From the NCBI GenBank assembly GCA_039105265.1, contig JAPFFF010000066.1, forward strand, positions 558,001 through 622,000: a stretch of DNA of 64,000 nt. The letters run 5' to 3'. The DNA is from Tritrichomonas musculus (taxonomy: Eukaryota; Parabasalia; Tritrichomonadida; Tritrichomonadidae). The position numbers and the translations under genes were made by a program. A model generated the notes under the pieces. The model was not told the origin of the DNA. It did no database searches and was given only the letters and a program-made list of their open reading frames with translations. This document shows, one piece after another, positions 33,683-44,300 of the stretch. The number at the start of each line of letters is the position of its first letter. Position 1 is the stretch's first letter.

Positions 33683-34543
33683 TTATTCAAAGTAATACTT
33701 ATTAGCAGTAATATTAGCTACCCATTTTTCGTGTGGTTGTCTGTGCTGAAGATATTGCTGAACAGTTTGTTTGGTGTTAAGATTATTATTTGTCTGTTGC
33801 AGTAACGAAGTAAAATCTTCTTCTGAGTAGCCACTATAACAAATTATATCAGTGGCCATTCTTTTAGCATTAATATGCACAAATCGAATTGTCTGGAAGG
33901 CCATAATACATGTTATGTTATAATGGCGTGTCTTTGTTAATAGTCGAATGAACTCTGAGTTACCATTCTTCAGTAAGTCTGAGCCAGCACAGTCATCTAG
34001 AATAATTAATGTGTTGTAAGGATATGAAGATGTATTATACTTAACCATCTTATTGGCAATATAAACAATTCGGTCATCTATATCTTGTAGCGAATGCTTA
34101 TCTATAATTCGTTGCATTTCTTCATTTGTTTCCTTCATCTTAGTCAGAATATGTTTAACCATGGCATAGTATTTAATTTTGCGTTTGAGATGCTTCTTGA
34201 GATAATCCATCAATTCTGTTTCTGTAACATAATCTATTTTTGTCTGAATGTTTTTACTTAATACTTCAGCTGTTTTGTCTGCCTTACCTGATGTTGAGCA
34301 AAATATTATTTTATTATAATATGGGTGCTTAAACAATTTTTCTGTTATCATTATATGCTTGAATATCCAATATGATTTGCCTGAGCCAGGTCGTCCGATA
34401 AGAAATATTATTCCATTAGTACTGAATGGATAATCTGGTGATAAAGGTTTAATTAGAGCTCCTTCAATTTCTTTCTGATTCTTCTTCATGGTTTCGTTTA
34501 TTAATGTTTCACACTTCCTTATTATTTGTTTTGTATTAGACAT
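33683..34543 (-). CDS. A32/FtsK-like DNA packaging ATPase, C
   Basis: The 286-residue product has Walker A GRPGSGKS (residues 50-57), Walker B TLIILDDCAG (about 178-187), and the TKTRHYNITCIMAFQTIRFV segment with an Arg-His pair and Gln sensor, as in A32-like ATPases of Polintons and large DNA viruses. The C terminus has the YSGYSEEDFTSLLQQTNNNL block, which is identical in B. It drives DNA into the capsid. It sits between the amphipathic gene and the integrase, in the same order as in B. Confidence 0.9.
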   Translation of the reverse strand: MSNTKQIIRKCETLINETMKKNQKEIEGALIKPLSPDYPFSTNGIIFLIGRPGSGKSYWIFKHIMITEKLFKHPYYNKIIFCSTSGKADKTAEVLSKNIQTKIDYVTETELMDYLKKHLKRKIKYYAMVKHILTKMKETNEEMQRIIDKHSLQDIDDRIVYIANKMVKYNTSSYPYNTLIILDDCAGSDLLKNGNSEFIRLLTKTRHYNITCIMAFQTIRFVHINAKRMATDIICYSGYSEEDFTSLLQQTNNNLNTKQTVQQYLQHRQPHEKWVANITANKYYFE

Positions 34544-34546
34544 TTA

Positions 34547-34939
34547 TATAAAAATAAATTTAGTATTATGTCCACTTCTTAATGTTATCAGGAAGTGATT
34601 TCTGTTTGGACCAGTATTCTAGTTCTAATGTACTTAGTCGAGCCGGATTTCCTTCGCGTAGATTCTTTGCTGGAATTGAATCTTGCACACCACCTTCATA
34701 TTGAACTTTGTATTTATTCTTTTTTTCATCGTAAGAAATAATTTTATCTACAGCTCCTCGTTTACCATTCTTTATGGTGTTGGCTAAATTATTGTTAGAT
34801 GTTTTTATTAATCTATATCCTGGATATTTATCTACTGAATCATCTTTAGCTTTGATAAGGAATTGGTTGCCAGACTTAGAGTCAATAAGATATGCTTCTT
34901 TGCTAACTCTATTACGTTTCTTAGATAGAGGGTTTGGTT
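34547..34939 (-). other. gene-free stretch with integrase-family remnant sequence, C
   Basis: No intact gene is seen between the ATPase and integrase frames. The stretch still carries sequence similar to the chromodomain-like tail region of the B integrase. It is recorded as fossil sequence of the integrase locus of C. Confidence 0.55.
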
Positions 34940-35680
34940 CTAATTTACTCTAACTTTATCTCCGTGTTTAAAGTCGTATGGGTTATTTATTGATTTAGTC
35001 TGAATATAATTCTGTTCATCTTGGTCTGTTATGTCATTTGGTGCTTTGTTATCTAATGACCTGTGCGGCGAATTGTTATATGCATCTATTAAGTTGTTCA
35101 TTTCATTCTCGTCTATATATCTGTTCTCACCAATAAGGTCTCTGATAGTTCTCATAAATCTATTTATTATTCCAAGCACGTTATGATTATTGTCTTCGGT
35201 TGTTCGGTATCTAATATTATGCGAGTTTATAAATTCTAATACATCGTTCGTTAAGTAAGCTGCATCTTGGTCTGATGTCAGTGAATAAACATTAGGCACA
35301 TCTTTAATGAATTGTTGTAAGGCATTAAGAACTTCCTTACTAGATTTGCCGTGCATTGGATATGCATATGCTTTGCGGGTGTTGATGTTAATAAACATCA
35401 GATAATTCAATCCACCTCTATGTTTACTGCTGCTCCTAGTATTCGCAGAAGCTTTGCTATTGATAAATGTATCCATCTGGAATCCATTCGGGTGCTTAGA
35501 TACAATGGGAATATATTTAGCCTTAGGAACTTTTACGTCGTGTATTATTGAAGCTAGATGTTGCTTGGCTTGTTGTTCTGTAAAGCCATAACGTTTAGCA
35601 AGAGGAATAAATTTTGATGGCGTCTTCCATGGGTAAGAATGAAAAAGTTCGTCGATTGTATTAAATTGTTTCTTGCTCAT
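34940..35680 (-). CDS. retroviral-type integrase, C
   Basis: The 246-codon frame holds the N-terminal region (YPWKTPSKFIPLAKRYGF), the core Asp in FQMDTFINS, the strand YLMFININTRKAYAYPM, the second Asp block TSDQDAAYL and the following helix region FMRTIRDLIGENRY, YNNSPHRSL. It is closely related to the B integrase. The locus looks broken (about one break), which is the only damage noted in C. As in B, it sits between the ATPase and a penton-like gene. Confidence 0.82.
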   Translation of the reverse strand: MSKKQFNTIDELFHSYPWKTPSKFIPLAKRYGFTEQQAKQHLASIIHDVKVPKAKYIPIVSKHPNGFQMDTFINSKASANTRSSSKHRGGLNYLMFININTRKAYAYPMHGKSSKEVLNALQQFIKDVPNVYSLTSDQDAAYLTNDVLEFINSHNIRYRTTEDNNHNVLGIINRFMRTIRDLIGENRYIDENEMNNLIDAYNNSPHRSLDNKAPNDITDQDEQNYIQTKSINNPYDFKHGDKVRVN

Positions 35681-35698
35681 TTATTATATAAAAATAAT

Positions 35699-36994
35699 TT
35701 AGATGTAAAGCAACTTAGAGTAAGGTAAGAATTGCATTTCCATCACAAATGATTCGTTCTTAGGTATCATGATAGGAATACTGTTATGACGTCCTGAATA
35801 GAATTCTATCCAGAATTGTTGGTCGTTTGAGTTCAGCTTATAATATTTTATCGGGACAAAGTTTACTGAACTATCTCCTATATAATTATGTGCTGATTGT
35901 TCAGCGATAGATGAATATATTTTACATGGTTGTCTATCCCAAACATTATAAAAGTCTAATCGTTCGAGCCATTTATCTTTATAGTTATCGGGATGGTTTT
36001 GGTATGGCATGTAACCAATATTCATCAGGTCAGTAAAATCATCTTTATTATAATTTTCATCTGTATTTGTATTGACGAAATTAATCTTGAATTCAGTATA
36101 GTAAAGACTACCGAACACATCATCTTCATCTTCTACTGGCGAACAAGTTGGTTCTGGTGGTGGTGTTGGTGTTGGCTCTGGTGTAGGCTCTGGTTCAGAC
36201 TGAATATATGCTTTCAGTTTAGCATTGAGTGGGGAGAATAATGTTTCTACAAATGTATTCTTCTCATAGTCATAATACCCATCCATTTGTACATCGTTAA
36301 TACTTCTGTCAATATCCTCTAAGTGAAACCGTGGGGTTAATTTATCTTTATTAGCTTCACTGAACTGTAATACTTCTGCTTTAACTTTTTCATACTCTTC
36401 TCCGCTACTAAATACTAATCTATATGCATCATACACATACCAAAAATTAGCATATAATGGATTCTTGAATATATATTGTTTAAATATATTTATATGTCTT
36501 CGGAATACATCCAAAGCTGAATCCCATGCTAGCTTGAATTCACTTTCAACATGTTTATTATAAGCATCAAATCTTTGTCTTAGTTGAGCTTTTATGTCAT
36601 CGAATAATTTCCTGAAATCATGTTCAGTTCCCAACCATGAAATAATATGAACTGTAATCTCGCCTTTATATTTCTCGTCCATCATACTAATAATCTCTTC
36701 TTTTGTTTTGGTTGGGTTTTCTTTCTTCAGTTTGTTATATACGCATCGTAAATATTTCCTTATGCTTAAGTCGAATTCAATCTTTCTACGCCTAGCTAAC
36801 ATGTTAATATTTCTTATTCCCACTATTGATTCTCCTCTATTGGAAGTAAGCCAGTCAGCCGGGAAGTTAAAGTAATAACGATTAGGCTTAGTTATATCTT
36901 GTTCGCCGTCTTCAAGAAAATAAACTGTTTCTATTGGTATAGGCAGGTTTTGGTCTGTTGATATATTTTCTTTGTTCGGGTATAAGTAGTTCAT
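35699..36994 (-). CDS. integrase-linked penton-like protein, C
   Basis: The 431-residue product matches the 321-residue B protein at both ends: the start has YPNKENISTDQNLPIPIETV, FLEDGEQD and YYFNFPADWLTSNRGE, and the end has WDRQPCKIYSSIAEQSAHNY then NDQQFWIEFYSGR and the strand ESFVMEMQFLPY. The middle is longer than in B and includes a Pro/Glu linker (EPEPTPEPTPTPPPEPT). The ending resembles a jelly-roll closing strand pair. It could be a vertex or minor capsid protein. It is the first gene inward from the right terminal repeat. Confidence 0.6.
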   Translation of the reverse strand: MNYLYPNKENISTDQNLPIPIETVYFLEDGEQDITKPNRYYFNFPADWLTSNRGESIVGIRNINMLARRRKIEFDLSIRKYLRCVYNKLKKENPTKTKEEIISMMDEKYKGEITVHIISWLGTEHDFRKLFDDIKAQLRQRFDAYNKHVESEFKLAWDSALDVFRRHINIFKQYIFKNPLYANFWYVYDAYRLVFSSGEEYEKVKAEVLQFSEANKDKLTPRFHLEDIDRSINDVQMDGYYDYEKNTFVETLFSPLNAKLKAYIQSEPEPTPEPTPTPPPEPTCSPVEDEDDVFGSLYYTEFKINFVNTNTDENYNKDDFTDLMNIGYMPYQNHPDNYKDKWLERLDFYNVWDRQPCKIYSSIAEQSAHNYIGDSSVNFVPIKYYKLNSNDQQFWIEFYSGRHNSIPIMIPKNESFVMEMQFLPYSKLLYI

Positions 36995-37231
36995 TTAACA
37001 TAAGTAAAAATATGTGGTTAGAGTATGTGGTTAGAGTATGTGGTTAGTGTATGTGGTTAGAGTATGTGGTTAGAGTATAAGTTTAGCCAAAAATATTTTT
37101 GAATAGATTCATAAGGTGTTGGTGTTAGGGGTTGGGGATTTATGTAAAAATAATATGTGAGTTATTAAGAGTTTCATTTCAAAACAATTTTTTTTCTTTG
37201 GTATGAATGGTCAAGCTCGAACGGCTACTCA

Positions 37232-37534
37232 TTAGAGTTGCTCATTAGAGTTTACATCCGAACGTTTATATGTTAAGTTGTCTAAATGATTATCAAACTT
37301 ATCACCGTTCTTATGATAGATGGGTTTGGGTTCTGAATAGCCTGGAAGGAATTGTTTGGCTATCAGTTTATGCTTTCTATAACGTTTACCATTTAATCCT
37401 ATTATTATTCCATCACGTTTGGTATATATTCCTATGTTATTATTTAGTGTATCTTTATTCCTTATGTTATATGGGTAGGTTGTTTGTATTTCATATTGGT
37501 CTTCAAAGCCTTTTAGTGGAACGAACTGAGCCAT
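37232..37534 (-). CDS. HNH/NUMOD4-type endonuclease in right terminal repeat of C
   Basis: Same 100-residue translation as the left copy (14720-15022), including the NUMOD4-like start and the KNGDKFDNHLDNLTY HNH segment. Sequence identity between two copies 22 kb apart means recent insertion or continued homogenisation of the terminal repeats. The gene points outward-to-inward on both ends, so each copy is read toward the middle of the element. Confidence 0.75.
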   Translation of the reverse strand: MAQFVPLKGFEDQYEIQTTYPYNIRNKDTLNNNIGIYTKRDGIIIGLNGKRYRKHKLIAKQFLPGYSEPKPIYHKNGDKFDNHLDNLTYKRSDVNSNEQL

Positions 37535-37566
37535 TTAGTAGTGAAGAAAAAGTATTTCAGGATTAA

Positions 37567-37875
37567 GTGTAAAGGTTAAGAACAAGCTGGGCGTGAGGGA
37601 GCGGTAAGGCTTGTGGTAAAGGTTAAGAACAAGCTGGGCGTGAGGGAGCGGTAAGGCTTGTGGTAAAGGTTAAGAACAAGCTGGGCGTGAACGTTAGGGA
37701 GCGGCAAGGCTTGTGGTAAAGGTTAAGAACAAGCTGGGCGTGAACGTTAGGGAGCGGCAAGGCTTGTGGTAAAGGTTAAGAACAAGCTGGGCGTGAACGT
37801 TAGGGAGCGGCAAGGCTTGTGGTAAAGGTTAAGAACAAGCTGGGCGTGAACGTTAGGGAGCGGCAAGGCTTGTGG
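37567..37875 (-). repeat. 53-bp tandem repeats in right terminal repeat of C
   Basis: About six copies, four of the longer type with the CTAACGTTCA segment and two of the shorter type; the left side has about four. The order (short copies innermost) is the same on both sides. Confidence 0.9.
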
Positions 37876-37958
37876 AAGTAATAGTAGATGGCCTGAGCGA
37901 AGCTCAGAAGGCTGGGGTGGATGGGGTTTCCCCATCCCCACAGCCTGCGCAATCTACT

Positions 37959-37963
37959 TCATT
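37959..37963 (+). repeat. target site duplication of C, right copy (TCATT)
   Basis: It directly follows the CTACT end of the right terminal repeat and matches 14391-14395. Confidence 0.85.
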
Positions 37964-40570
37964 TATTTGAGATGGCAACAGAAAGGTTGCTAATGCTGAA
38001 CTAGGATTCGTTCTCCAGTCTGTATTTGATTCTTGAATACCATTTTCTGCACCGACAGCAACCCATTCACCATGAAAAGTGTCAATGATAAAATTGCGTG
38101 GCATATTTTGTGCATTAAGATTTGTTCGCCAACCAGATTGAAAATTAGAATTATTATGAAGAACCCAATGATCAGTTAATATGTCAAAAACATAATTTTC
38201 ATCTCTTTGAAAAGAACGATCATGTGATGTGTCAATTACATTCACTTTTTCTTTCTTTTTTCGTCGTCTTTTTATCGTTGTGTTCACTTGAGTTGCTGCT
38301 TCTTGATATATTTCTGGTTGAAACATCGCATCAACAAAAGAGCCGACACTATTATCAATTATTAAATGATTTTGCTTTTGAATTAATTGTTGAATGTCAA
38401 GATGTTGTTGTTGAGAAATTTGGCCAAAAAATCTTTGATTATTATTATTATTATTATCATTACAATTGCATTCTCTTATATTTGAGACTCTTTCTTCTAA
38501 AACATTATGTTGCTGAATAATATTTCGAATATTTCTATTTGTTGTATCGATCCATCCCTGAAAACTAGGGTCTCTCATATCGCCATCATTATTATCATCA
38601 TCATTATTATCATTTCCATTTCCATCAATAATAATGCCATTATTAATATCCAACAATTGCCCTCCTTCGAAATTGCTCGTGCTTAATGCTAAACGTCCAT
38701 TTTCAATTTTTTTGGCACGAATCTTTTTGAATGCACTTGTGATTACCATTCCCGTAATTCCTGAACCAAGAAGAACCAAAATAACAGTAAGGATACTTTT
38801 CATAAGCTCTGTTTGGTTTTCATAATATTTTTTCAAAAATTCATAAGCACTATTCACTTCAATAACGATATCACCCGTCGTTTCTATTGGATGATTGACA
38901 AATTGATAAACTGCATGAATAATTTTTTTTGTGGATTTATCCCATATTAATTGAACTGTACCGTTAAATATTTCAATAAATTTTTCTTTGGAAAAGTTGT
39001 TATATAAAAATGTTTGTATTGGAGCTGTATATTTACTATTTTGAATTATTTCTTTGAGCCAATCCATGAACTTGCCTATATCAACTGGATTTTCAATATC
39101 AACGATATCCTCTCCATCAAACATAAAACGATATTCTCTATTTTCTATTTCTCCATCTAATTTATGAAATGGTATCTGAATTTTATCAAGAACCTCCATC
39201 ATTTTCTGTTTATTTATATTTTTGCCTATCCATTCTTTCCAGTCTTCAAAACTGCTTGTATTTGAAAAGTATTGATTCAAAAAGTCGACAAAATTTTCGA
39301 CAAAAACATATGCTTCATCATTTTCGAAATCCTCATCAAAATGTGCTATATATGTCTTCTGATATGTTTCTCCATCTTTACCAAACACAGTCTGTTTAAA
39401 ATTATTATATATATTTTTCAAAGCAGTTTTATTAAAATTCTCCATGATATGACGGAAAAAATTCTGATTCTGTTTATCGGCCTTCTTCAATTTTTCAAAA
39501 ACATTGGCTATATTATCATATTCGATTTCACCTTTATCGTTCACTGTTTTTGTTTTTAAAGTTTTTGTCTCTATTTCATCTTTGGCTTCATTATATACTG
39601 TCACTTCTTGATTATTTAAGCCTTCCATAATATCTTCATGCATTTGAGATATTGTTTCTGTGTTTGTATTGATTGCATTGACCATTTGGTCAAAATTTGT
39701 GATAGGTTCTTCTTTAGTTTTCATTCTATTTTTGGTCAAAAATGATCCATACCATGGTTCTGATTCTTTTTCGGTTTCTTCATACGTTATCACTTTTGCT
39801 TTTCCATCTGGTTTAATATTTGATGAACTGTCAAAACCGAAATCTTTCAAATTATTGAATGTTTTCATCCAATTATATAAATTTTCAAGAGTGATATTCA
39901 ATGATTCAATAATCTCATTAATTGTGGTTACTTTTTCTTTTTCATAATAGCATCGTTTATCCTCCCAATAATCCAAAAGTTGAGCACCATCCTCTTTTTT
40001 AAGGGGGAGCATTTTCAATAGTTTATTATCTGGGCTGATAACCGTCATAGCCCTTGAATGTTTAATAAACTGATTGAGTACTCTTATTAATTGATTATAT
40101 GTCTTTATTGAATTGTTTTCTGTTGAGATATAATGTTTATTCTTTAGATCAAAATCTAATCCTTTCAATGTTAAGTCTGAAATTTCACGGTTTACATCAA
40201 AAGTTGCGTCTATTTTCAATTGATTTAGAGAGTTTTGAATAGCATCTGAATTATCATTCAAACATTTATAAAGCTGTTCTAAGGTGAAAGCATTGGTCAA
40301 TTTGCCATTCACCTTGATTTGTCCTGTTGGATAAATATTGACCTTATATAAGTTTTTTATATCTCCTGGTTTTATACCTGCACCTGCAGTTATATAAGCA
40401 TCTATCTCTGTTTTATTATAAATGTTATTGAAGAAAACTGAAGAACCATCTTCATCTTCTATTTGAACAATTTTATTTCCATTCTCATCTTCTCCGACTT
40501 TGATTTCTATTCCATTTGATTTTAATGTCTCAGCCTCACTTGATTGAATTGAGTATAAACCAATCGACAT
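37964..40570 (-). pseudogene. piece of the fibre-like gene of B (start side)
   Basis: The reading frame from ATG 40570 begins MSIGLYSIQSSEAETLKSNG, matching the start of the C fibre-like protein. It continues with a helical N-terminal region (YNKTEIDAYITAGAGIKPGD), a long charged middle, a clear hydrophobic membrane-like segment (ILTVILVLLGSGITGMVIT, about residue 610), an Asn/Asp-rich stretch and Trp-rich repeat units (NYVFDILTDHWV; NFQSGWRTN). The locus is interrupted by C and is a fossil. The start is divergent from the penton-like gene. Confidence 0.75.
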
Positions 40571-40586
40571 ATTTAATAATAAATAA
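40571..40586. promoter_or_regulatory. 16-bp divergent spacer between fibre-like and penton-like genes (B)
   Basis: It reads ATTTAATAATAAATAA between two start codons facing apart. The distance is exactly that in C, and TTTAAT and TAATAAA are shared. Confidence 0.55.
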
Positions 40587-41324
40587 ATGTTAATTTCTAT
40601 GCAAAGCCGTGACTCACAAAAATATCATACTGTGTCTTTGACGATGAATATACCTTGGAAATGCAGCTATGTAAAATATTATGTGTCTTCTATAAACACT
40701 AATTCAAACATATTATTAAGTACAAAAGATGATTATATGAAATATCAAGTTGGCAAAACCGTTCATACTATTGAATTTTCTGAGTCCTATCATTATTCTA
40801 TCAAACAACTTGAACAAATTTTTAGTCAGAAAAGTGAATTGGCATGGGAATATGATAAAAATAAACGCACATTTAAGATAACAGCAAGTTTGAAAACAAC
40901 AATTACATCAATATCTCACAGAGCTGCATTATTGACTGGATTATATAACACTCCGTTGCCTTTGACAATTGATCCTAAAGAACCCTTTATTGTGCCAGAT
41001 TTGCCGATCATAACTCATACAAAACTTTATTTAGTCTCTTTACAAGGTAATCCGATGTATTCAGCTATTGGAGATCAAGAGTATACTCCTTCAGTTATAG
41101 GAAATATAAACACAATGGCTATAGACGGCAAGCCACTGATTTATGACTTTGAGAAAGAAGGAAAACCAATAAAAATAAAAACAAACACAGATAGTTTAAA
41201 ATATTTAGAATTAAGTTTAGTCGATTTCCAATTTCAGCCTATCGCTTTAAAAAGTCCTTTGTTTGTTTCAATTAAAGTAAAGCCAGCTAAAGATGCAGAC
41301 GTTAAGGATGTGTTAACTAAATGA
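40587..41324 (+). CDS. penton-like minor capsid protein, B
   Basis: The 245-residue product aligns over its length with the C protein at 21132-21881: NIPWKCSYVKYYVSS near the start, HRAALLTGLYNTPLP in the middle, LYLVSLQGNPMYS, EYTPSVIGNINTMAIDGKP and the end LVDFQFQPIALKSPLFVSI. The last 8 bp overlap the convergent pPolB gene. Role as for the C relative: a single jelly-roll capsid component or fibre partner, inferred from the closing strand pattern and the divergent fibre-like gene. Confidence 0.6.
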   Translation: MLISMQSRDSQKYHTVSLTMNIPWKCSYVKYYVSSINTNSNILLSTKDDYMKYQVGKTVHTIEFSESYHYSIKQLEQIFSQKSELAWEYDKNKRTFKITASLKTTITSISHRAALLTGLYNTPLPLTIDPKEPFIVPDLPIITHTKLYLVSLQGNPMYSAIGDQEYTPSVIGNINTMAIDGKPLIYDFEKEGKPIKIKTNTDSLKYLELSLVDFQFQPIALKSPLFVSIKVKPAKDADVKDVLTK

Positions 41325-44300
41325 ATTTAAGGGTCCTGCTAAACTTTTTGATATTAGTCTGCTGAAAAGTTTGAGTTTTTCTGAATGCATTTGTGCCATC
41401 TAATAAATTGAACTCCATTTTGGCCCCAGCATACAATTTTTCATAGAGTTCTTCAATTGTGATGCCCATTCGTTTACATTTATTAATGATCACTTGATGA
41501 GGAATGCCCTTGAGTCTTATATGATATCCTTCTTTTCCTTCTTCATCGACTAAGATATCTAAATAACTTTTCTTGCCTAATGCGATCAGTTTTCGTGAAT
41601 GTATTTGGCCTACTGCACCCTCAAAACCGTCAAAATCATTATGAAATTGACACATGTTTTCACCTATTAATTCAGCATTATATTTCTCCTTAAAGATCTC
41701 TGCCACTTTTTTCACATCATCTTCATTTAGGTGCATGCTATCGGTATCTTGATAGAATATTTCAATCCCTTTTTGTTCTGCACTAGCCATAACACGATTC
41801 ATCAAATGTTTTGACCATGAAAGAACGCTAGCACCAAATTGTGGGAGATTGAAATGATCATTGATCGGCTTCAACTTTTTCACATAGCATCTATCAATTG
41901 TCGGTTCATCATAGATTTCTGTGATAAAGTTATAATTGCGCCAAATGTATTTCATTAGCTCATCTCTGGGTACACTTTTTGTTTCGGTTTTCATCGCTTT
42001 CAATATTGATTTGCCATAGATTGAATTCAATAGCAATTTGATCGTTGACTGCAGTGGATTCTTCTCTTTCTTATATTTGAGTCTTAAATTAAATAATCCA
42101 AGAATGAACTCATTAATCTTCTTATTAAATCCTTCATCAAAATAGTAACCACGAATGATTTCGTATTTGATATCATAGAACTCTATTAAATCCATTAGTG
42201 CAATCTTGTCAATATAAAAATTGCTAACAGGGTTATTGTCAAATATTTTTGAGCCCTTATCATTTCGTCTAAAGACTTGCCCGAATTTATATGGCTTATC
42301 GGATTTGCACTTGATTTCATTAATATTGATTTCAATAAAAAAAGTGTCAAATTTCATCAATTGATCATGGTCTATATTTTGAGGCAAAATTTTCGGTTTT
42401 CCTTTAGCAACACCATCCATTACATACATAGCTGAAGGATAAAGGCTAACTGCATCAAAATCTTGTATTCTTCCTTCTATATATTGCTTTTGATTTGATG
42501 CTGTCATTGTTCTTCCTCCGCTTACACATCTTTGAATAAAGTTTTGCGGTTTGCCACTTAATTGATAACAACCGTCAAAACATCCATATTTATTGGCGAA
42601 ATGATAACCGATAGATGAGATTGAAATAAAGTTATTAACGCCTAACATTTCTGTACCTGTTTGTTTGAATACTTCTTTCAAATCTTTATCAAATTTTTCA
42701 AGCCCTTTCATAAGAACGATACAATCCTTAAAACAATAGAACTTGGCATATTTCATAATATTAATTGAATCATTTTTTTCATTGTATGCTTCACTTATTT
42801 TGGCATTTTCTAGGATTTGTTTGCTTTCATCTTTGCCATCGTTCTCTTTTCTATACTGCTCATAGAATTCATTGATTGGCAGAACAGCTTTTTGAATGTT
42901 TTCTTCAGTGTATATTTTGTATGCCATAACCTCTTTATGCACATCTAAATTAAACATAGATGCAAAATTCCTGAGAGCCGATGGAATAATTGAATAGGAA
43001 TTGCGAAACGTAAGCTTTTTCACTAATTTACCATTTGAAGCATACTTGAGCATAATGACTTGCAAAACTGTGCCTGTTCTTTCAGTTATTTGTGTTTTCC
43101 ATCCAGGAGTATTGATGAAAAAGCAACCATCGTACTTTAAATTGTGAAAATAAGTTAGTGAATTATTGTATAGATAATTGAGAAGCTGACGATCAATGTT
43201 TTCACCTTCAAAGCTTATTTTGTGAATATTTTGGCCTTCACGATACACTGTGCAATTCAAATAAGGACGATGAGGAGATACAGTAGTGTCTGTTTCAAAA
43301 TCTGAATAATATACTCTAGACCAATCTTTCTCTTTCTTCTTATCTTTATTCGAGTCTATTATTTTTGTGCATAATTCTTCATTATAATCAAGATCAATGT
43401 AATCATTCAATCCATCATATTCGGTTGTATTCAATATGGATAATTCGCAGCTTCTTATCTCTCTGAACATATTGAGCTCAAACATTTTTCTGAATATCAT
43501 CATTGGAAGAGTGCCATTTTCTGAATAAAAAATCTTTTCGCCTTTGATGCCTTTGATCATGAAGCGGTTTTTATCATCTTTGAACTTTTCGTCTATTTCT
43601 TTTGCGTGTTCAAGATAATAGATGGTGCATTTGATTGGCCTATATATCATGTAGTGATCTTTATAAAGAAGCAACTCTACTGTTCGATCATAACCTTTCT
43701 TTCTGGTGTCTATTTTGATCTGCATTTGATGCTTAATATCAAACCTTTCGTCGATTCTTTTCACGACAAAACTGCATTTGAATTTTTCTGATATCTCTTT
43801 GATTTTGTTATTTGGCATCGATTTTGTTTGAACATAATATCGCAAGTGATTTATTTCTTCATCATTGAACACTCCTGACTGAATCAAAGCATAGACAAAA
43901 CAATTGTCTTTATAATTTTTCTTATCTATCTTTGAGAATATTTGGAATTCACTGAGATCTAAATTAGATAAATTAATAAAAGGAAAGAATGAGCCTTCTG
44001 GTGTTGATCTATAATCTGGATCGATTTCGACTTCTTCATGATATAAAGCATGGTCATCTTCATCTTCTTTAATAACATCGAACTTAATTCCTTTATCGTC
44101 TAGTTGTTTTCTCAGAAAAAGTACATCATATTTGACTGGAATGAATTCAAAATTGACAGTTGGGTTTGTATCTGATTTCTCTTCTGACAAGTCTAATTCG
44201 CCTGATATGTGACCTATTGTGCTCTCTATGTCATGTTTGTCGCTGAGAGTGAACCATTTTGCGTGTCCATCAAGTGTGTATGCTTTGACGACAACTTTTG

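Larger units (their letters stand above)
14396..37958. mobile_element. C: young Polinton/Maverick element inserted in B
   Basis: The element is 23,563 bp, with long terminal inverted repeats (14396-15230 and 37008-37958), a 5-bp target duplication, and the full replication and capsid set: pPolB, integrase, packaging ATPase, MCP, penton-like and fibre-like genes. Accessory genes are KilA-N, T5orf172/GIY-YIG, an unknown 324-residue gene and HNH copies in both repeats. No Ulp1-type protease was found. The terminal repeats are almost identical apart from internal repeat number, so the insertion is recent. It looks nearly whole, with about one break (the integrase). Confidence 0.92.
37008..37958 (-). 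repeat. right terminal inverted repeat of C
   Basis: Reverse-complement match to 14396-15230, ending AATCTACT before the TCATT target copy. It carries the second HNH copy, the tandem block, and the CTAACCACATACT-type repeats at its inner edge (more copies than on the left). Confidence 0.9.

Noticed and set aside
14396-37958. Terminal repeats of C considered as retrotransposon LTRs
   Set aside because: They are inverted, not direct, and the element encodes pPolB, MCP and packaging ATPase with no reverse transcriptase.
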